From contig JPHH03000013.1 in NCBI GenBank assembly GCA_000750105.3, positions 434,001-498,000 on the forward strand: a DNA stretch of 64,000 nt. The letters run 5' to 3'. Below are positions 22,997 to 33,384 of the stretch, one piece after another (position 1 is the stretch's first letter; each line of letters begins with the position of its first letter). Made by a program: the position numbers and the translations under genes. Below the pieces are notes generated by a model. That model was given only the letters and a program-made list of their open reading frames with translations. It did not search any database and had not been told where the DNA came from. This stretch comes from Tolypocladium sp. Sup5 PDA-1. Lineage: Eukaryota; Ascomycota; Sordariomycetes; Hypocreales; Ophiocordycipitaceae.

Positions 22997-23755
22997 ATGG
23001 CTTTCGCCGCGAGGACATTCCATAGGGCATGCCCTCTGTACCACGGGCACCGTCGATATGATACCAAGAGGCGACAATCCGTCTCTACTCTCAGCCAGCG
23101 TGATATGCCTCCGTGGCCTAGGACCTCGACGCCTTCTCCCCATGAGATCCTGAACGTCGAACCCGGCCAACCCTATTCCAAGGACAACTTTCATCGGCTC
23201 GTCAAGCTCTACCACCCAGACATGCACGATGCAAATTCGGAGCTCAGCACCATCCCTCGTGCTGTTCGTGTTGATCGGTACAGGCTTATCGTTGCGGCAA
23301 ACAATATCCTGAGTGATCCTCGGAAACGCCAGCTCTATGAGGCGTATAGTCTCGGATGGGTGTTTGACAATCGCCAACGACATGCGGCCAACTCTAGTTC
23401 TCATTATGGTGCACACAACACAGCTTCGACGAGTGAGGAGAGTTGGGCGAGAAAAGATTCTCCCAGCGGCCTACGCCAACAGCCGATATACACATCCAAC
23501 GCCACCTTTGCGATTCTCCTCGTCGCGCTTGCCATGGCGGGCGCCATCCTGCAAGTCAAACGGCTCCGGGCTGCTGCAGGCCGGCACAAAAACCTGGAGG
23601 TGCTATTGCACGAAGCCATCGAGGAGGAGCTCCAGGCGTGGGCTAGTATCCTGGGCGGAGAGTCGAGGGACGATCGCATACTCGCGTTTCTGGCTCGCAG
23701 GCATGGCGTTCCGCGCCAGTTGGAGCATTGGGCGTCTACATGCTCAAGGGCTTAA
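22997..23755 (+). CDS. J-domain (DnaJ-like) membrane protein, probably mitochondrial
   Basis: Co-chaperone that would stimulate an Hsp70 ATPase. Single exon, 252 residues. The N-terminus is basic (RTFHRACPLYHGHRR), consistent with mitochondrial targeting. The J domain spans about residues 46-115 with the HPD tripeptide at 73-75 (LVKLYHPD) and helix IV NILSDPRKRQLYEAY. One membrane segment lies at about residues 173-190 (ATFAILLVALAMAGAIL), followed by a charged, probably helical tail. The architecture (J domain, then one TM) resembles fungal mitochondrial J-like proteins of unknown client. The HPD and start are clear; localisation is inference. Confidence 0.85.
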   Translation: MAFAARTFHRACPLYHGHRRYDTKRRQSVSTLSQRDMPPWPRTSTPSPHEILNVEPGQPYSKDNFHRLVKLYHPDMHDANSELSTIPRAVRVDRYRLIVAANNILSDPRKRQLYEAYSLGWVFDNRQRHAANSSSHYGAHNTASTSEESWARKDSPSGLRQQPIYTSNATFAILLVALAMAGAILQVKRLRAAAGRHKNLEVLLHEAIEEELQAWASILGGESRDDRILAFLARRHGVPRQLEHWASTCSRA

Positions 23756-24083
23756 TGAGTGTGTATTGATTGTAGCGTGATTTGCGGATACGGCTGATGA
23801 CCATGGGGCGTTTAGGAGCAGTCAGGGCGCAGACAAGGGCGCGTCGCATTGTCACAATATATAAATCTTGGGCAAAAGTGTCACACGAGCATTTCATCGA
23901 GGAAGATATTGAAGCAGCGTACTTCGTGCATTGCTAAACTAGACTTGTTTCATGTTCCATCATGTCATAACCATGTCGTTCCAAATCATAGTCAAGTCCA
24001 TTGCCTGCAATGGAAGGTTTGACTGAGGAAGCAGAGGGCGACCTTTCGGGGAGTCGACATCATGTGAGTACCAAGCGGCCTCT
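23756..24083. other. convergent intergenic region
   Basis: 328 nt between convergent genes; no feature recognised. Confidence 0.5.
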
Positions 24084-24878
24084 TTACATGTTCTTCATGG
24101 GCGTCTTGACGACCTTCATACCCTCCGCCATCTTCGTATCCATCATTGTGCCATCGGCATTGATCATCTTGTTGGCAGTGTCCCGCGTGCCAATAGTGCC
24201 TGTGGCACCACTTAGGGCACCGCCAGCGGCACCGCCAGCAGCGCCAGCAGCGCCGGTGACGGCATCGGTGACGCCGCTGACAAAGTCGATGGGGAAGGCA
24301 TTGACGGCCTTGGTGATAGTGCCGTCGAGGGCCTTCTGGTCGGTCTTGGCCGTGTTGGCACACGTAGGGACCAGGTTGATGAGGTCGTTGGCGAGGTCGT
24401 CGACGACGCCTTCGAGGATGCTCAGAACAGCGGCGATGAGGACGGTGAAGGGGGTGATGGACAGAGCGCCTTTGTTGCCGATGACAGTGTTGAGAAGGTT
24501 CTGGTGGGCCGTGACGAACTGTTTCTTGTCAGGTTGCCATTCATCATGGATATGAGCGTGGTGTGGTTAACTTACAGCGCTGAAGGCCGCGCAAATGTCG
24601 GACTGATCGGCGGGCGTGAACTTGGTGTCACCGGCGCCGCTCAGCATGGAGATGTCCTTGAGGGCAGACGTGATGATTTCCTTCAAGTTTTCCAGAACCT
24701 TGGGCACGGCGATGGTGATCTCGGCCGAGGTCTTGATGTCCTTGAGGATGACGTTGGTCTTGGCCGAAATGTCGGTGATGTCTCCGATGGACTTGACCAC
24801 GTCCTTGGCCTCCAGCGTGGCCTGGACGTGGGAGGCGGAGAGGGCGACGGAGGCGAGGGCAAGGAATTTGAGTTGCAT
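24084..24878 (-). CDS. hydrophobic surface-binding protein A (HsbA) family secreted protein
   Basis: Secreted protein of the HsbA/cell-wall galactomannoprotein type. HsbA adsorbs to hydrophobic surfaces such as cuticle or polyester and can recruit hydrolases. Exons 24878-24576 and 24518-24084 give 245 residues. Signal peptide: MQLKFLALASVALSASHVQA. The amphipathic helical domain has two conserved-position cysteines (SDICAAF and LVPTCANT) and many Val/Ile/Lys residues. The C-terminus is Gly/Ala-rich (AAGGAAGGALSGATG), then a Met/Lys-rich tail. The 5' leader contains a GAT/GGT repeat and the promoter a TATATAAA. Confidence 0.82.
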
Positions 24879-24935
24879 GATCGCGGCTGTGTGAATGTGT
24901 CTGGGGGTGGGGGTGTATTTGCTGAGTTGGATGAT

Positions 24936-24970
24936 GGTGGTGGTGGTGATGATGATGATGATGATGATGA
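24936..24970. repeat. (GGT)n(GAT)n microsatellite in the HsbA 5' leader
   Basis: GGT units at about 24936-24947 run straight into GAT units at 24948-24970. On the transcribed strand this is a CAT/CAC tract about 60-90 nt upstream of the HsbA start codon, within the expected leader. Confidence 0.8.
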
Positions 24971-25008
24971 GCCAAGAGATATCCTGCAGATTGTGCTCGA
25001 ACTTGAGC

Positions 25009-25016
25009 TTTATATA
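25009..25016 (-). promoter_or_regulatory. TATA box (TATATAAA) of the HsbA gene
   Basis: Minus-strand TATATAAA about 131 nt upstream of the HsbA ATG at 24878. Position and quality fit a strongly expressed secreted-protein gene. Confidence 0.55.
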
Positions 25017-25648
25017 GGGAAAGAAGTGCTTCAAAAGCTGCCCTCAATGACTTATGAGGCTGCCCAGCAACGATTGATCTGCATTGCCATTGACCCCCTT
25101 TCCCTTCCCGTGTTCGATATCACGATCCGGCGAGCGGCGGTTAGACAGCGATCCAGGCCGTCTACGGGGTATTCTTCCTGGGTACAGGATGGCGCAAACC
25201 GGGAATCTACCGGCAGTCTTTACCGTTCAAAACGGTCTCTCACATAGGTGCAGGAATGTGGATGCAGGAACAGGAGAAGGGCGAGATCCAGGGCGGTATG
25301 GGCCGCAAGGCATTGCCAATAGAGTAAGGAATGGAATGATGCCATGTGGTATTGCATGCTAGCCCGCTTGCCTGCCCTGCGTGCGCTGCCGAAGGGGTGA
25401 CAGGGAAAGGTTCGTCATTCCGTCATTGTCTCACCTGCCCACGTCTGGAATGGCCAGCCTCGGGGGAACAACGCCAGCTAGAACAATGACGCTGGTTTTC
25501 GATGGCGATATCCGTAGATTCTACGGAGCTATTCTCTCTGAAAAGCTAACTGTGAATCTAGAGACGGCTTGAGGTCTGGTATGGTTTAGTGCCGAGATGG
25601 CTCGCTGTCTCACGGGAGTTGCTGCTTCAACGGGAGCCTCGAGCTCAG
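25017..25648. other. intergenic region between HsbA promoter and MFS 3' end
   Basis: The two genes lie in tandem on the minus strand. This 632-nt stretch would hold the MFS terminator and the upstream part of the HsbA promoter. No open frame here is convincing. Confidence 0.5.
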
Positions 25649-27165
25649 CTATTCCTGATGCAGCCCCGAGTTATCCGACGCCTTGGGACGGGGCACGAGG
25701 AGCCAGCTGATGGCAGTAGCAGTGAGAAGCCCGATCAGAATGGGCTGCAGCACGGCGACGCCCGCGTTTGAAGATACGACGCCGGTGATGACGGGGAATA
25801 GGGAGCCTCCCATCTGGGCAAAGACGAATACAAGGGCCAGGGCGGTTGAGTGGAGATGTGACGGGAACAGTTTGGAACCAAGGGAGATGCCCTGCCGTTG
25901 TGTGTCAGAGTACAAGTCCACTGATGAAAGAGACTCACCTCCTAGCAATATATGTGAGTACATACCGTAGCAAAGAGCGGCCCGGTGAAGAAGCCGAATA
26001 AGCTCACGGCGATTGATGCGGCAATAATGCTTGGAACTCTGCGCGGGTTAGAAGACCTAAACACCACGACTGGGTATGGTGGCGCTGATACTCACAGCCA
26101 GAACACAAGCTGCAGAGCGATGGCGATGAGACAGTAGACGAGAACCATCCTGCGCTCGCCAAACCGGTGAGTCGGCTCTGCCAGCAGCAGCCTCCCCAGC
26201 AGGGCGCCGCCGTTGAAGCCGGCTGGGACGTAGCCCATCTGCGAGAGGCTGCCGTGGCGCACGTCGACGAGGTACTCGACGACCCAGCCGCTGGCCGTCA
26301 GGACGGAGCCAAGGTAGAAGAAGAAGAACATGCACAGCAGCCAGACGCTCGGCATGCTGGCGGTGGCCTTGACGAGACTCAGGGCGCCCCTGTTCCTAGA
26401 GCCATCGTCATCGTCACTGGACGGCACGTGGAGCTCCTGACCGGCCGGTGCTGCATTTACTCGTACGTTCTTACGCTTCAGCCACAACGTGCCTCGGAAC
26501 GCAACGAGCACCATGGCCAAGTTGGCGACCCCGATGCCCAGGGGAAACGTGTAAAACAGGTGCCACTGCGACGCCGCACCGGCAGACGCCACGGCCGTCG
26601 CGACAAACGGCCCGACCAGGCAGCCCGCCATGTACATGGCATGGATGAGCGCCAGCCAGCGGTGCGCGCCGCGGGTGGCGGCCACAAAGGTGTTGCCGTG
26701 CGTGTCCTGGAAGGCCTGCCCGACGCTGACGAGCCAGAAGGTGGCGACGAAGAGGCCGAACGGGGCGTCCCACGCGCGCAGGGCGTGCGCGGCGACCTGG
26801 CAGACGGCGCCGAGGGCGAGCAGGGCGCCCAGGTCGAGGGACTGGCACACGTGCGTGTTGGACAGCGCCGACGTCAGCCACCCGAGGAAGTTGGCGCCGT
26901 AGACGCTGGACACGATGGCGGTGCTGACGCTGTACTCGCGCATGACGTACGGGAGCAGCGCGCCGATGCTGCCGTCGTTGACGCCGGCGACGAAGAAGGA
27001 GAAGCCGACGCTGGTGAGCTTGAGGTACGTCGCGCGGTCGAAGCGGCCCTGGGCTGCATGCTCGGGAGGCTGCGAGTCTGTCTGCGCGGGCTCTTGAGCA
27101 TTGCCTCTCGGCTGGGCGAGCTCAAACGCCTCGACGGGCTCGTTGAGCGTCGTGATGGTTGCCAT
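25649..27165 (-). CDS. MFS transporter, fucose-permease/BSC6-like
   Basis: Major facilitator membrane carrier; substrate unknown. Exons 27165-26096, 26038-25966 and 25891-25649 give 461 residues with about 12 predicted hydrophobic segments. Notable parts are the first helix FSFFVAGVNDGSIGALLPYV, AHRWLALIHAMYMAGCLVGPF, a charged central loop with SSDDDDGS, and the final helix ILIGLLTATAISWLLVP. This pattern resembles the fungal group related to yeast Bsc6 and sugar permeases. ATG 27165 was chosen because the frame further upstream lacks another ATG. The two short introns restore FATGISLGSKLFP, expected for this family. The coding region is markedly GC-rich. Confidence 0.85.
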
Positions 27166-28473
27166 GTTCACTGTAAACAAGAGACGACGATGCCCGTTAT
27201 TCTAACCAAAGGAGTAACGTCAGGCCAGCCTCGATGGCACCCCGTTGTTGTTTGAAAAGACTTCATCGTCAGACCCCGCCGTTTGCCCGCCGATGACGCC
27301 GACGGAAGCAGGGGTTCGCTGTTCCGGGGGGCGGTGCGGAGGAGGATGCGGCACGGAGCGGCTCGACGGCCCGTGAGGCCAAAACCTCGCAGAAATTCGG
27401 GGTTCAAGGGCCTAAGCCGGAGGTTCCAGGGAGGTCGGACCCGCCTGACAGCCTGGACATTTGCATGGGATAATAGGGGGGAATCAAATATATCCAGGGG
27501 CCGAGCTTTGGAGACGCCAGTGACCACCAGCATCAATGACATCCTGAGTCAGGCAATGGCAGATCACTCAACAACCACAATGAGGCATCCGTCACCTCCT
27601 CGTGGTTCTGTGTGCTCGGTAGACCCCTTGTACAAGTTATCCAACGTTCCGCGTCGATCAATTGCTACGTGACACTGCCCAGGCATCTCATGTTCACGTT
27701 GGCCAAACATGAAGTGCGGCGCTGATACTCATTTGATGACGGCCAACGGCAACGAAGTATGAGAGCACTATCATTATCACAGAAACACCATCAGACAAAT
27801 GAGCAGGCGGGTTTCTTTTGATCGCTATTATACCAAATTATTACCATCGACCTCGTGGTTAACCCTAAGCACATATGCAGTTTGACAACCACCTTCGTTG
27901 CTTCTGGGTGCGTCAAATATACAGCTGCATCGTCACAAGAACAACTTCGCAGCGCTTCTAATCACCACCATACCAAGTGCTGACTGACGCACGGCTCTCG
28001 TCTTGCTGTTATTAATTAATGCAGACAGGCCGCCACCGCGCCGCGGAGACGTTCCCACGTTGCCCTGCTTGGTCGTGTGCTGTGGTAAGTCGCGTCCTCG
28101 AGCGACTCGTACATCACGATATTTCCAGGCCTTGCCCTCGGGTAAGCAGTAACCGGGCAATCGGATTCAAACGCAATGTCATTGTTTATCGTCGCCCAAC
28201 TAGCAGTCTCGCTCAGGCCTTTGGCTCCTGATTTTGATCGGTGAGCGACCAGACGATCATCTGCTGCACGTTCGGAGATCGTCATGACGCTTTGACAGGA
28301 CTCGAAGGGGCATATTAGCAACGACCAGGGAAACAGCAAAGCAGACAAACCCGACGTTAATGACATCCATTGATTCGATGCCAGACTCCATCGGCTTCTA
28401 TCGATATCCTCATCCTTCATCGTGTGATTGGCAGCCTCGCATGGGAACCTCTGCCGTTTTATCCACCCCGTCC
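27166..28473. other. intergenic region
   Basis: 1.3 kb containing the MFS promoter and, beyond it, the 3' flank of the minus-strand ITPase-like gene. It is AT-richer around 27700-28020. No gene recognised. Confidence 0.45.
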
Positions 28474-29028
28474 CTACGAGAATGTCAGGTTTGGATTCTT
28501 AAACGGTATCAACGCCAAAATGACCGCCTGCGTGTAGTATCCCGCCCTGTCCACCGCGTCGTCCGTCAAGATGCCCACCGACCCGCTGTGCTGCTTCGAG
28601 TTCATCCGCCCATGGATCAAATCATCCGCGTGGCCCAGCTCCATGCCCTCCCGCAGCAGCTTCGCCGTCTCCTCGGGCAAGTAATACGCCGCCGTTCGCG
28701 CCTTGCCCGCGCGCCCGTCCCTCCCAATCACCACGATCCAGGCAAACGACTCAATCGGACCGCCCGTGGCGGCAGCGTCGACGCCCCCCTCGATTCCCAC
28801 CCAGTAGTCGGCGTCGGGCTGCGAGGCACGGGCGTTTTGCGCGCGGTTCGAGGCGCCGCGTAGCGTCTCTTCGTCGGTGAAGGGCTGGTCTGGGACGCCA
28901 GAGGCGACGCTGAGCCCGTGGATGTTGAGGCTCGTGCTGGGGAACATGCGTGTGAAGCCCTCCCTGGCCGCCCCGATCTTGACGGGGTTCTGGGAGGAGA
29001 CGATGACTTTTTGCGACGGCGTGGCCAT
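28474..29028 (-). CDS. inosine/xanthosine triphosphatase-like protein (YjjX/DUF84 family)
   Basis: Predicted house-cleaning nucleotidase hydrolysing non-canonical ITP/XTP. Single exon, 184 residues, the usual size for the family. The N-terminal VIVSSQNPVKIGAAREGF is the nucleotide-binding start of the fold; DQPFTDEETLRGASNRAQNA and DYWVGIEGG follow as the characteristic DUF84/YjjX motifs. The later HGRMNSKQHSGSVGILTDD segment is also typical. The ATG has a good Kozak-like context (GCCATGGCC). Family placement is firm; in vivo substrate is inferred from homologues. Confidence 0.88.
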   Translation of the reverse strand: MATPSQKVIVSSQNPVKIGAAREGFTRMFPSTSLNIHGLSVASGVPDQPFTDEETLRGASNRAQNARASQPDADYWVGIEGGVDAAATGGPIESFAWIVVIGRDGRAGKARTAAYYLPEETAKLLREGMELGHADDLIHGRMNSKQHSGSVGILTDDAVDRAGYYTQAVILALIPFKNPNLTFS

Positions 29029-31589
29029 GGCTGTGTCTGAATGCCAGTGGCGGAAATTGAACGGGTTGTGGCAGCTTGGCTATGCGTATGTGGTCTGCCA
29101 CAAAGTATGGTTGAATGATCGCCGCACGGTAGATTCAGAGTTGACTTTGCTTCACCGTTCGAGTCATCTGATTGCGCTAATAAGCCGTCGTGGCTTTGCG
29201 GGGTAAGCTGAAAGACTCGTGTTCATCACCGTGATCACGGTCAGTTAGAGTCGTTATACTCGTGCAAGATCATTTTCCAGCGTGACTGTACCGCACGTTC
29301 ATCAACAAGCTATGCAGGTTTGAAGAAGGATTGTGCCATGTAGCATGCACGGCAGCAAAGTTGGACTCTCCGTGGTATATGCAGGCCCACGTGTGCACTT
29401 ACTGAGCTGCATGGCCAAGGCCCGTCAACTGCACGACGTGCTTCGTACCGTTGGAAGAGAGTACTGTTGACGAGAAAATATTCCCCGGATGTTCGCATGC
29501 CCGTTGTTTACCAGTACCGAAGCAATGGACGCCGTGGGCGACGGTGCGCAGGGCCAACATAAACACATGTCCTCTCGGCTGTGCATCCGGAAGGGGGTAA
29601 ACTGGGATCAGTGAGAATGACAAGGATGACGCGCCTTACTCGTACAAAGTACAATCGCCAAGCCAGTGTTCAGAATATTATGCACTATTTCGGCGTGGCT
29701 TCTTTAACATCACCCTATCAGCTATTCAGCACCCAGACTGAATCCAAGATGGCAGCAGCGTCAACTTGCAAAAAGCGGCACCCGTCGATCGAGCTCATGC
29801 CCTAGGAGTAATCCAGGTACTCGTCCCTATCCATGGGCGCCTGTAAGGCTTGTGGGTACCCTCTCACCCCATAACCCCCCTGTTCCCATACAAAAAAGGA
29901 TTATTAGTACTTCTATCACAAGCTGATGATCTAGTTAAAATAAGTATCGTTATTGCACCAGCGCCTGATTGGTTTTTGCCCCTGTAGTTTTGTACCCACA
30001 AGCCTTACGGGCGCCCATGGGATCCGCCAGCCGTGCCATCAACAAGGGTTCAGTCTCATCACAACATGAATCACAAAACACGCATCGGCCACGGCCAACC
30101 AGCGCGACATCGAACCATCGCCGCCCCATAACTCTCGTCACTTTAACACCAGATCGGTCACCTACTCTAGTCTCAGCCAATCTTGTTTACGTTGCGGGTG
30201 CGTCCGGCAACCAGCCCCCCCCCAACCCCCCCTTCCCCTGCTTAACTCGACAACAGCGAAAGCCACTGCGGCTGTCAACTCCCGGCTCGGCCTCTCTATC
30301 CCAGGCAAGTCTCTTCCGCTGCTATCGAGTGACCTGTCACGTTTTCTCCCCCCAAAAAGGAAAAGCCTCTATCCGCAACAGAGTTTGTCTCGTGCAGTTC
30401 GGCGCGAGGGCTCGCGACCATAGAAAAAAAAACGCAAAGGAAAACAAGTCCGAAGGAGAAGGAGCAAAAACGAAACATGAATCAATTCGCCACACATCAC
30501 CTAAGAGGAGCCTGATGGGCGTTGCGCGGGAAGCGCTGTTGGCGTTTACGTTTCTGGGTGCCGCGAGCCAATCAAGCCCCCCGTGGTGTTTCTTTTGGGA
30601 CATTGGGACTGGCTGGTGCTGATTGGGGGCTCGAGGGTCGAATGGCCCTGGTCCAGCTGTTGCGAGACTGGTCTTGGGGACATGAATTCCAGCCTCATGG
30701 CTTCTCGTTGTTAGCATGTTGCCCTGGACGCCTGCCCCTGGCCTCCTGGCACCAGTGGGCGACTGGAGGCCACAGTCTTGGACTCTGAGGACGGCTCTTT
30801 GTCGCCGTGGCTGAGGGGAAGCGTTTCAAAGTAGCAGCTGCTCCAGGTCGGCAGGTTGTCGCCCAATTGGCACCCGTCGCTCATTTGCTAGCATGCAGCC
30901 GGCCAGAACGAGCCCAAGTCAATATCAACCCACACCTGCACCAAGGGGTTTTACATTACAGCCTCGCGTCTGTCGTCCCGGTGCGCGTCAGATGCCTCGC
31001 TCGAGTCTGCGCACAGCTCCGTCTACGAGAAGAAGCAATAGCAGCCGCGGATCAAGCTATTAAAGATTCTTAGCTCGAGCTCGATTGTAATTTCCGCAAC
31101 GATTATCGGAATTGGAAAATGTCCTTTGTGACCGAGTCTTGGATCGTGTTCGCTGGCCGAGCTGCTCTTGTTCGATTGGTTGAAGTAGTTTCGAGACCAC
31201 CGCCAGGCTTCGAACCGATTTTATCACTACCAGTCTACAACGTCCACGTTATCGACATCGAGATCGTTGTAACTGACATTGTAAACAGATATAGTTTAAC
31301 TGGCTATATGGAATCGACGGCGAAACGAGCTGGTATCGCGGCTCTCGTTGTCCAACATGCCTGTGGTCCGTCATACCCCTGGCTTGTCCTCCAAGTGATC
31401 GGTGCAGGAAGCAGTCGTTCGGACAAAGATCACGCGTTAGCTAGAGCGCAAGCTCTCAGGAGGATTCGTTGATGTGCAATTGAGTCCTTGGTTTTCTACT
31501 TAGTTTCGGGTTGGGTTTATCAGAGAAGAAAGCTCGTAATTAATGCTGAAGATCCCTTCTTCATACGCATTCAAGCAGCATCAACAAGC
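29029..31589. other. gene-poor region containing a MITE-like element
   Basis: 2.56 kb without a supported gene. Several long open frames occur (for example 31119-31472) but lack domains, splice context or signal features. It contains the inverted-repeat element at 29831-30020. Confidence 0.5.
29831..30020. mobile_element. MITE-like element with 29-bp terminal inverted repeats
   Basis: The left end 29831-29859 (starting CCATGGGCGCC) and the right end 29992-30020 are inverted copies matching at 28 of 29 positions; the single difference is T/C at the twelfth base. About 132 bp of non-coding sequence lies between. Size and lack of coding capacity fit a miniature inverted-repeat transposable element. 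No clear target-site duplication is visible, and the ends are themselves rich in palindromic NcoI/NarI-like words, so the exact boundary is uncertain. Confidence 0.65.
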
Positions 31590-32810
31590 TCACTCCAACA
31601 TCAACTCGAAATCGGTACATCCCGACCCATCCCATCCCGCCAGCGGCTTCCGCTCTCCCTGAGAATACCTTCTCCGCACGCTTCCCGGCTCGTTTCCCGG
31701 CTCGCTCCTCAACCATTCTGCTGAGCTCCGAATCGGAAAATCGGCAAGTTGCGACGTCCACGTCAGGTCCAGAGGCGAGGCCTCCCCCCCGAAATCCCTC
31801 CACACCCTCATGACGACCCGCTCCGGCGTCGCCCAGATAGAGAAGTCTGTCAGGCAAAACGCGCAGTGGCCAAACCTCTCGCACCCCATCCCTTCTGCTT
31901 CTGCTTCGTCATCGCCGTAGTCAAAAGCCGCGTCCACGACGTCACGGAGCGTCGCTCCCCTCCCCTGTGAAGGAATCTCCCAAGCCCACCGCCAGCGCAT
32001 GTCGTCCCTCTCCACCCTGCTGAACGACCCGTACGCATAGCCCTGGTGGCAACAAGCTCCGAGCTCGCCCAAGAGTCCCCGCGTCACGGATCTGCGGTGC
32101 CGGATGTAGCTGCGCACTACTTGGACGAGATACCGCCCGCGGACGACCTTGGGGTAGACAACCCGTGTGGCTATGACGGGCTGTGCCCTGAACAGTCCGA
32201 ACATATGGACAAGGTCAAACGTGGGCGCCAAGAGTTCCTCTAGATATCGTTTGTGTGTCTTGTCGAGGCGCTGGTGCTGCCTCATGGTTCGCGTGTATTT
32301 GAGCGTGAGCTGGACATGGCGATGGTCGATGAGGAAGGGCCGCGTCTTATATCTTACTCCCGCTAGCTTCTGCCGTTCAAAGGGGCAGTTGATGAAGCTC
32401 GGGCTGGTTCTTAAAGGGAGATCCATGACGTCGATGGGGTGGAGCTGCAGGCACTCCGAGCAAGCCCATCGGTCAGGGAGGCGGCGGGCCCGGTCGGAGA
32501 AGTATTGCAGGCGCTCCTCCCAGACAGGTGGGAGATGTGCGGTTGTGTGCGTGGCGTGATGGAGTTGACCGGCTCCTCGAACAGGGGAGACGATGATGCG
32601 TCGCAAAGCGTTGCAGCTCTGGGAGAGAAATACTCGGCTACAAAGGGGTAGAAGGTCCGAGATGGCCAAGAGCAGCTCAACAGGCAGTTCAAGAATCGGA
32701 AAGTGCCCGTTGAGGCTACTTTCGGCAAGCCCGATGCGTTGCAAGAGGCGCTTCAGCCCTTCCTTGGGCTTCGCGAGACAACGTGATGAGGTGTTAATGG
32801 CGATATCCAT
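31590..32810 (-). CDS. F-box domain protein
   Basis: Likely substrate adaptor of an SCF ubiquitin ligase. Single exon, 406 residues, ATG at 32810. The F-box is near the N-terminus (about residues 37-75): FPILELPVELLLAISDLL then SQSCNALRRI. A possible metal-binding C/H cluster follows (WACSECLQLHPIDV, FINCPFERQK), plus a later GHCAFCLTDF. The remainder has no recognised repeat domain; such F-box proteins with short Cys pairs are numerous and fast-evolving in filamentous fungi. Target unknown. Confidence 0.82.
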   Translation of the reverse strand: MDIAINTSSRCLAKPKEGLKRLLQRIGLAESSLNGHFPILELPVELLLAISDLLPLCSRVFLSQSCNALRRIIVSPVRGAGQLHHATHTTAHLPPVWEERLQYFSDRARRLPDRWACSECLQLHPIDVMDLPLRTSPSFINCPFERQKLAGVRYKTRPFLIDHRHVQLTLKYTRTMRQHQRLDKTHKRYLEELLAPTFDLVHMFGLFRAQPVIATRVVYPKVVRGRYLVQVVRSYIRHRRSVTRGLLGELGACCHQGYAYGSFSRVERDDMRWRWAWEIPSQGRGATLRDVVDAAFDYGDDEAEAEGMGCERFGHCAFCLTDFSIWATPERVVMRVWRDFGGEASPLDLTWTSQLADFPIRSSAEWLRSEPGNEPGSVRRRYSQGERKPLAGWDGSGCTDFELMLE

Positions 32811-33056
32811 GTTTCAGGAATTTAGGGAACAAGTCCATTTACACCTCTGAATTGGAAATGGTATTTTCTGTCGAGATCCAAGGTAGCCAGTGAGTGTTAC
32901 TTGTATATATATAGCTTCAGGCCTCCAAGCGTCAGGCGTCTCTGGCTCCCTTTATCCCTGGTTTTGCGCCACTACACGAGAGGCAACCTTTGCAGGATTC
33001 TACAAGCTTTACCACCAATGTCTCCCGTGACTGTTCCTCGTGGCGTCTTTCATGGG

Positions 33057-33152
33057 TACATATTAGGTTTGATTCACGTGCTGGACAGTACATATTAGGT
33101 TTGATTCACGTGCTGGACAGTACATATTGAGTTTGATTCACGTGCTGGACAC
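33057..33152. repeat. 3 x 32-bp tandem repeat, each unit with CACGTG
   Basis: Units 33057-33088, 33089-33120 and 33121-33152; the first two are identical and the third differs at three positions. Each unit carries the palindrome CACGTG (33075-33080, 33107-33112, 33139-33144), the E-box bound by bHLH factors. The array lies about 230-330 nt upstream of the small ORF at 33385. Confidence 0.9.
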
Positions 33153-33384
33153 CAACCCAATTTGCACCACCACTATTATCATCAAGCTGCTCTTTCCGAC
33201 TTGGGCGTGCCTTACCTACGAGCGCCTTACCCACCTACGTAATTACCTACCCGACCGCGTTGTTTATTTTACGTACCTGTACACAGGTACGTACCGTGCC
33301 CAGAGAGATACAAAAGACACGCGTCCCCAGAAAAACACGGAGGGAAAACTCTCCATCATCAACGACACGACGCCAACCGACACC

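Noticed and set aside
26167..27255. 362-codon plus-strand frame opposite the MFS transporter
   Set aside because: Antisense shadow of the GC-rich transporter gene, without membrane segments or domains.
31208..31218. Minus-strand GGTTCGAAGCC resembling a polymerase III B-box
   Set aside because: No A-box, acceptor stem or T-arm pairing around it; likely chance.
31119..31472. 117-codon open frame on the plus strand
   Set aside because: No domain, no signal or membrane segment, no good start context, and it lies in repeat-like gene-poor sequence.
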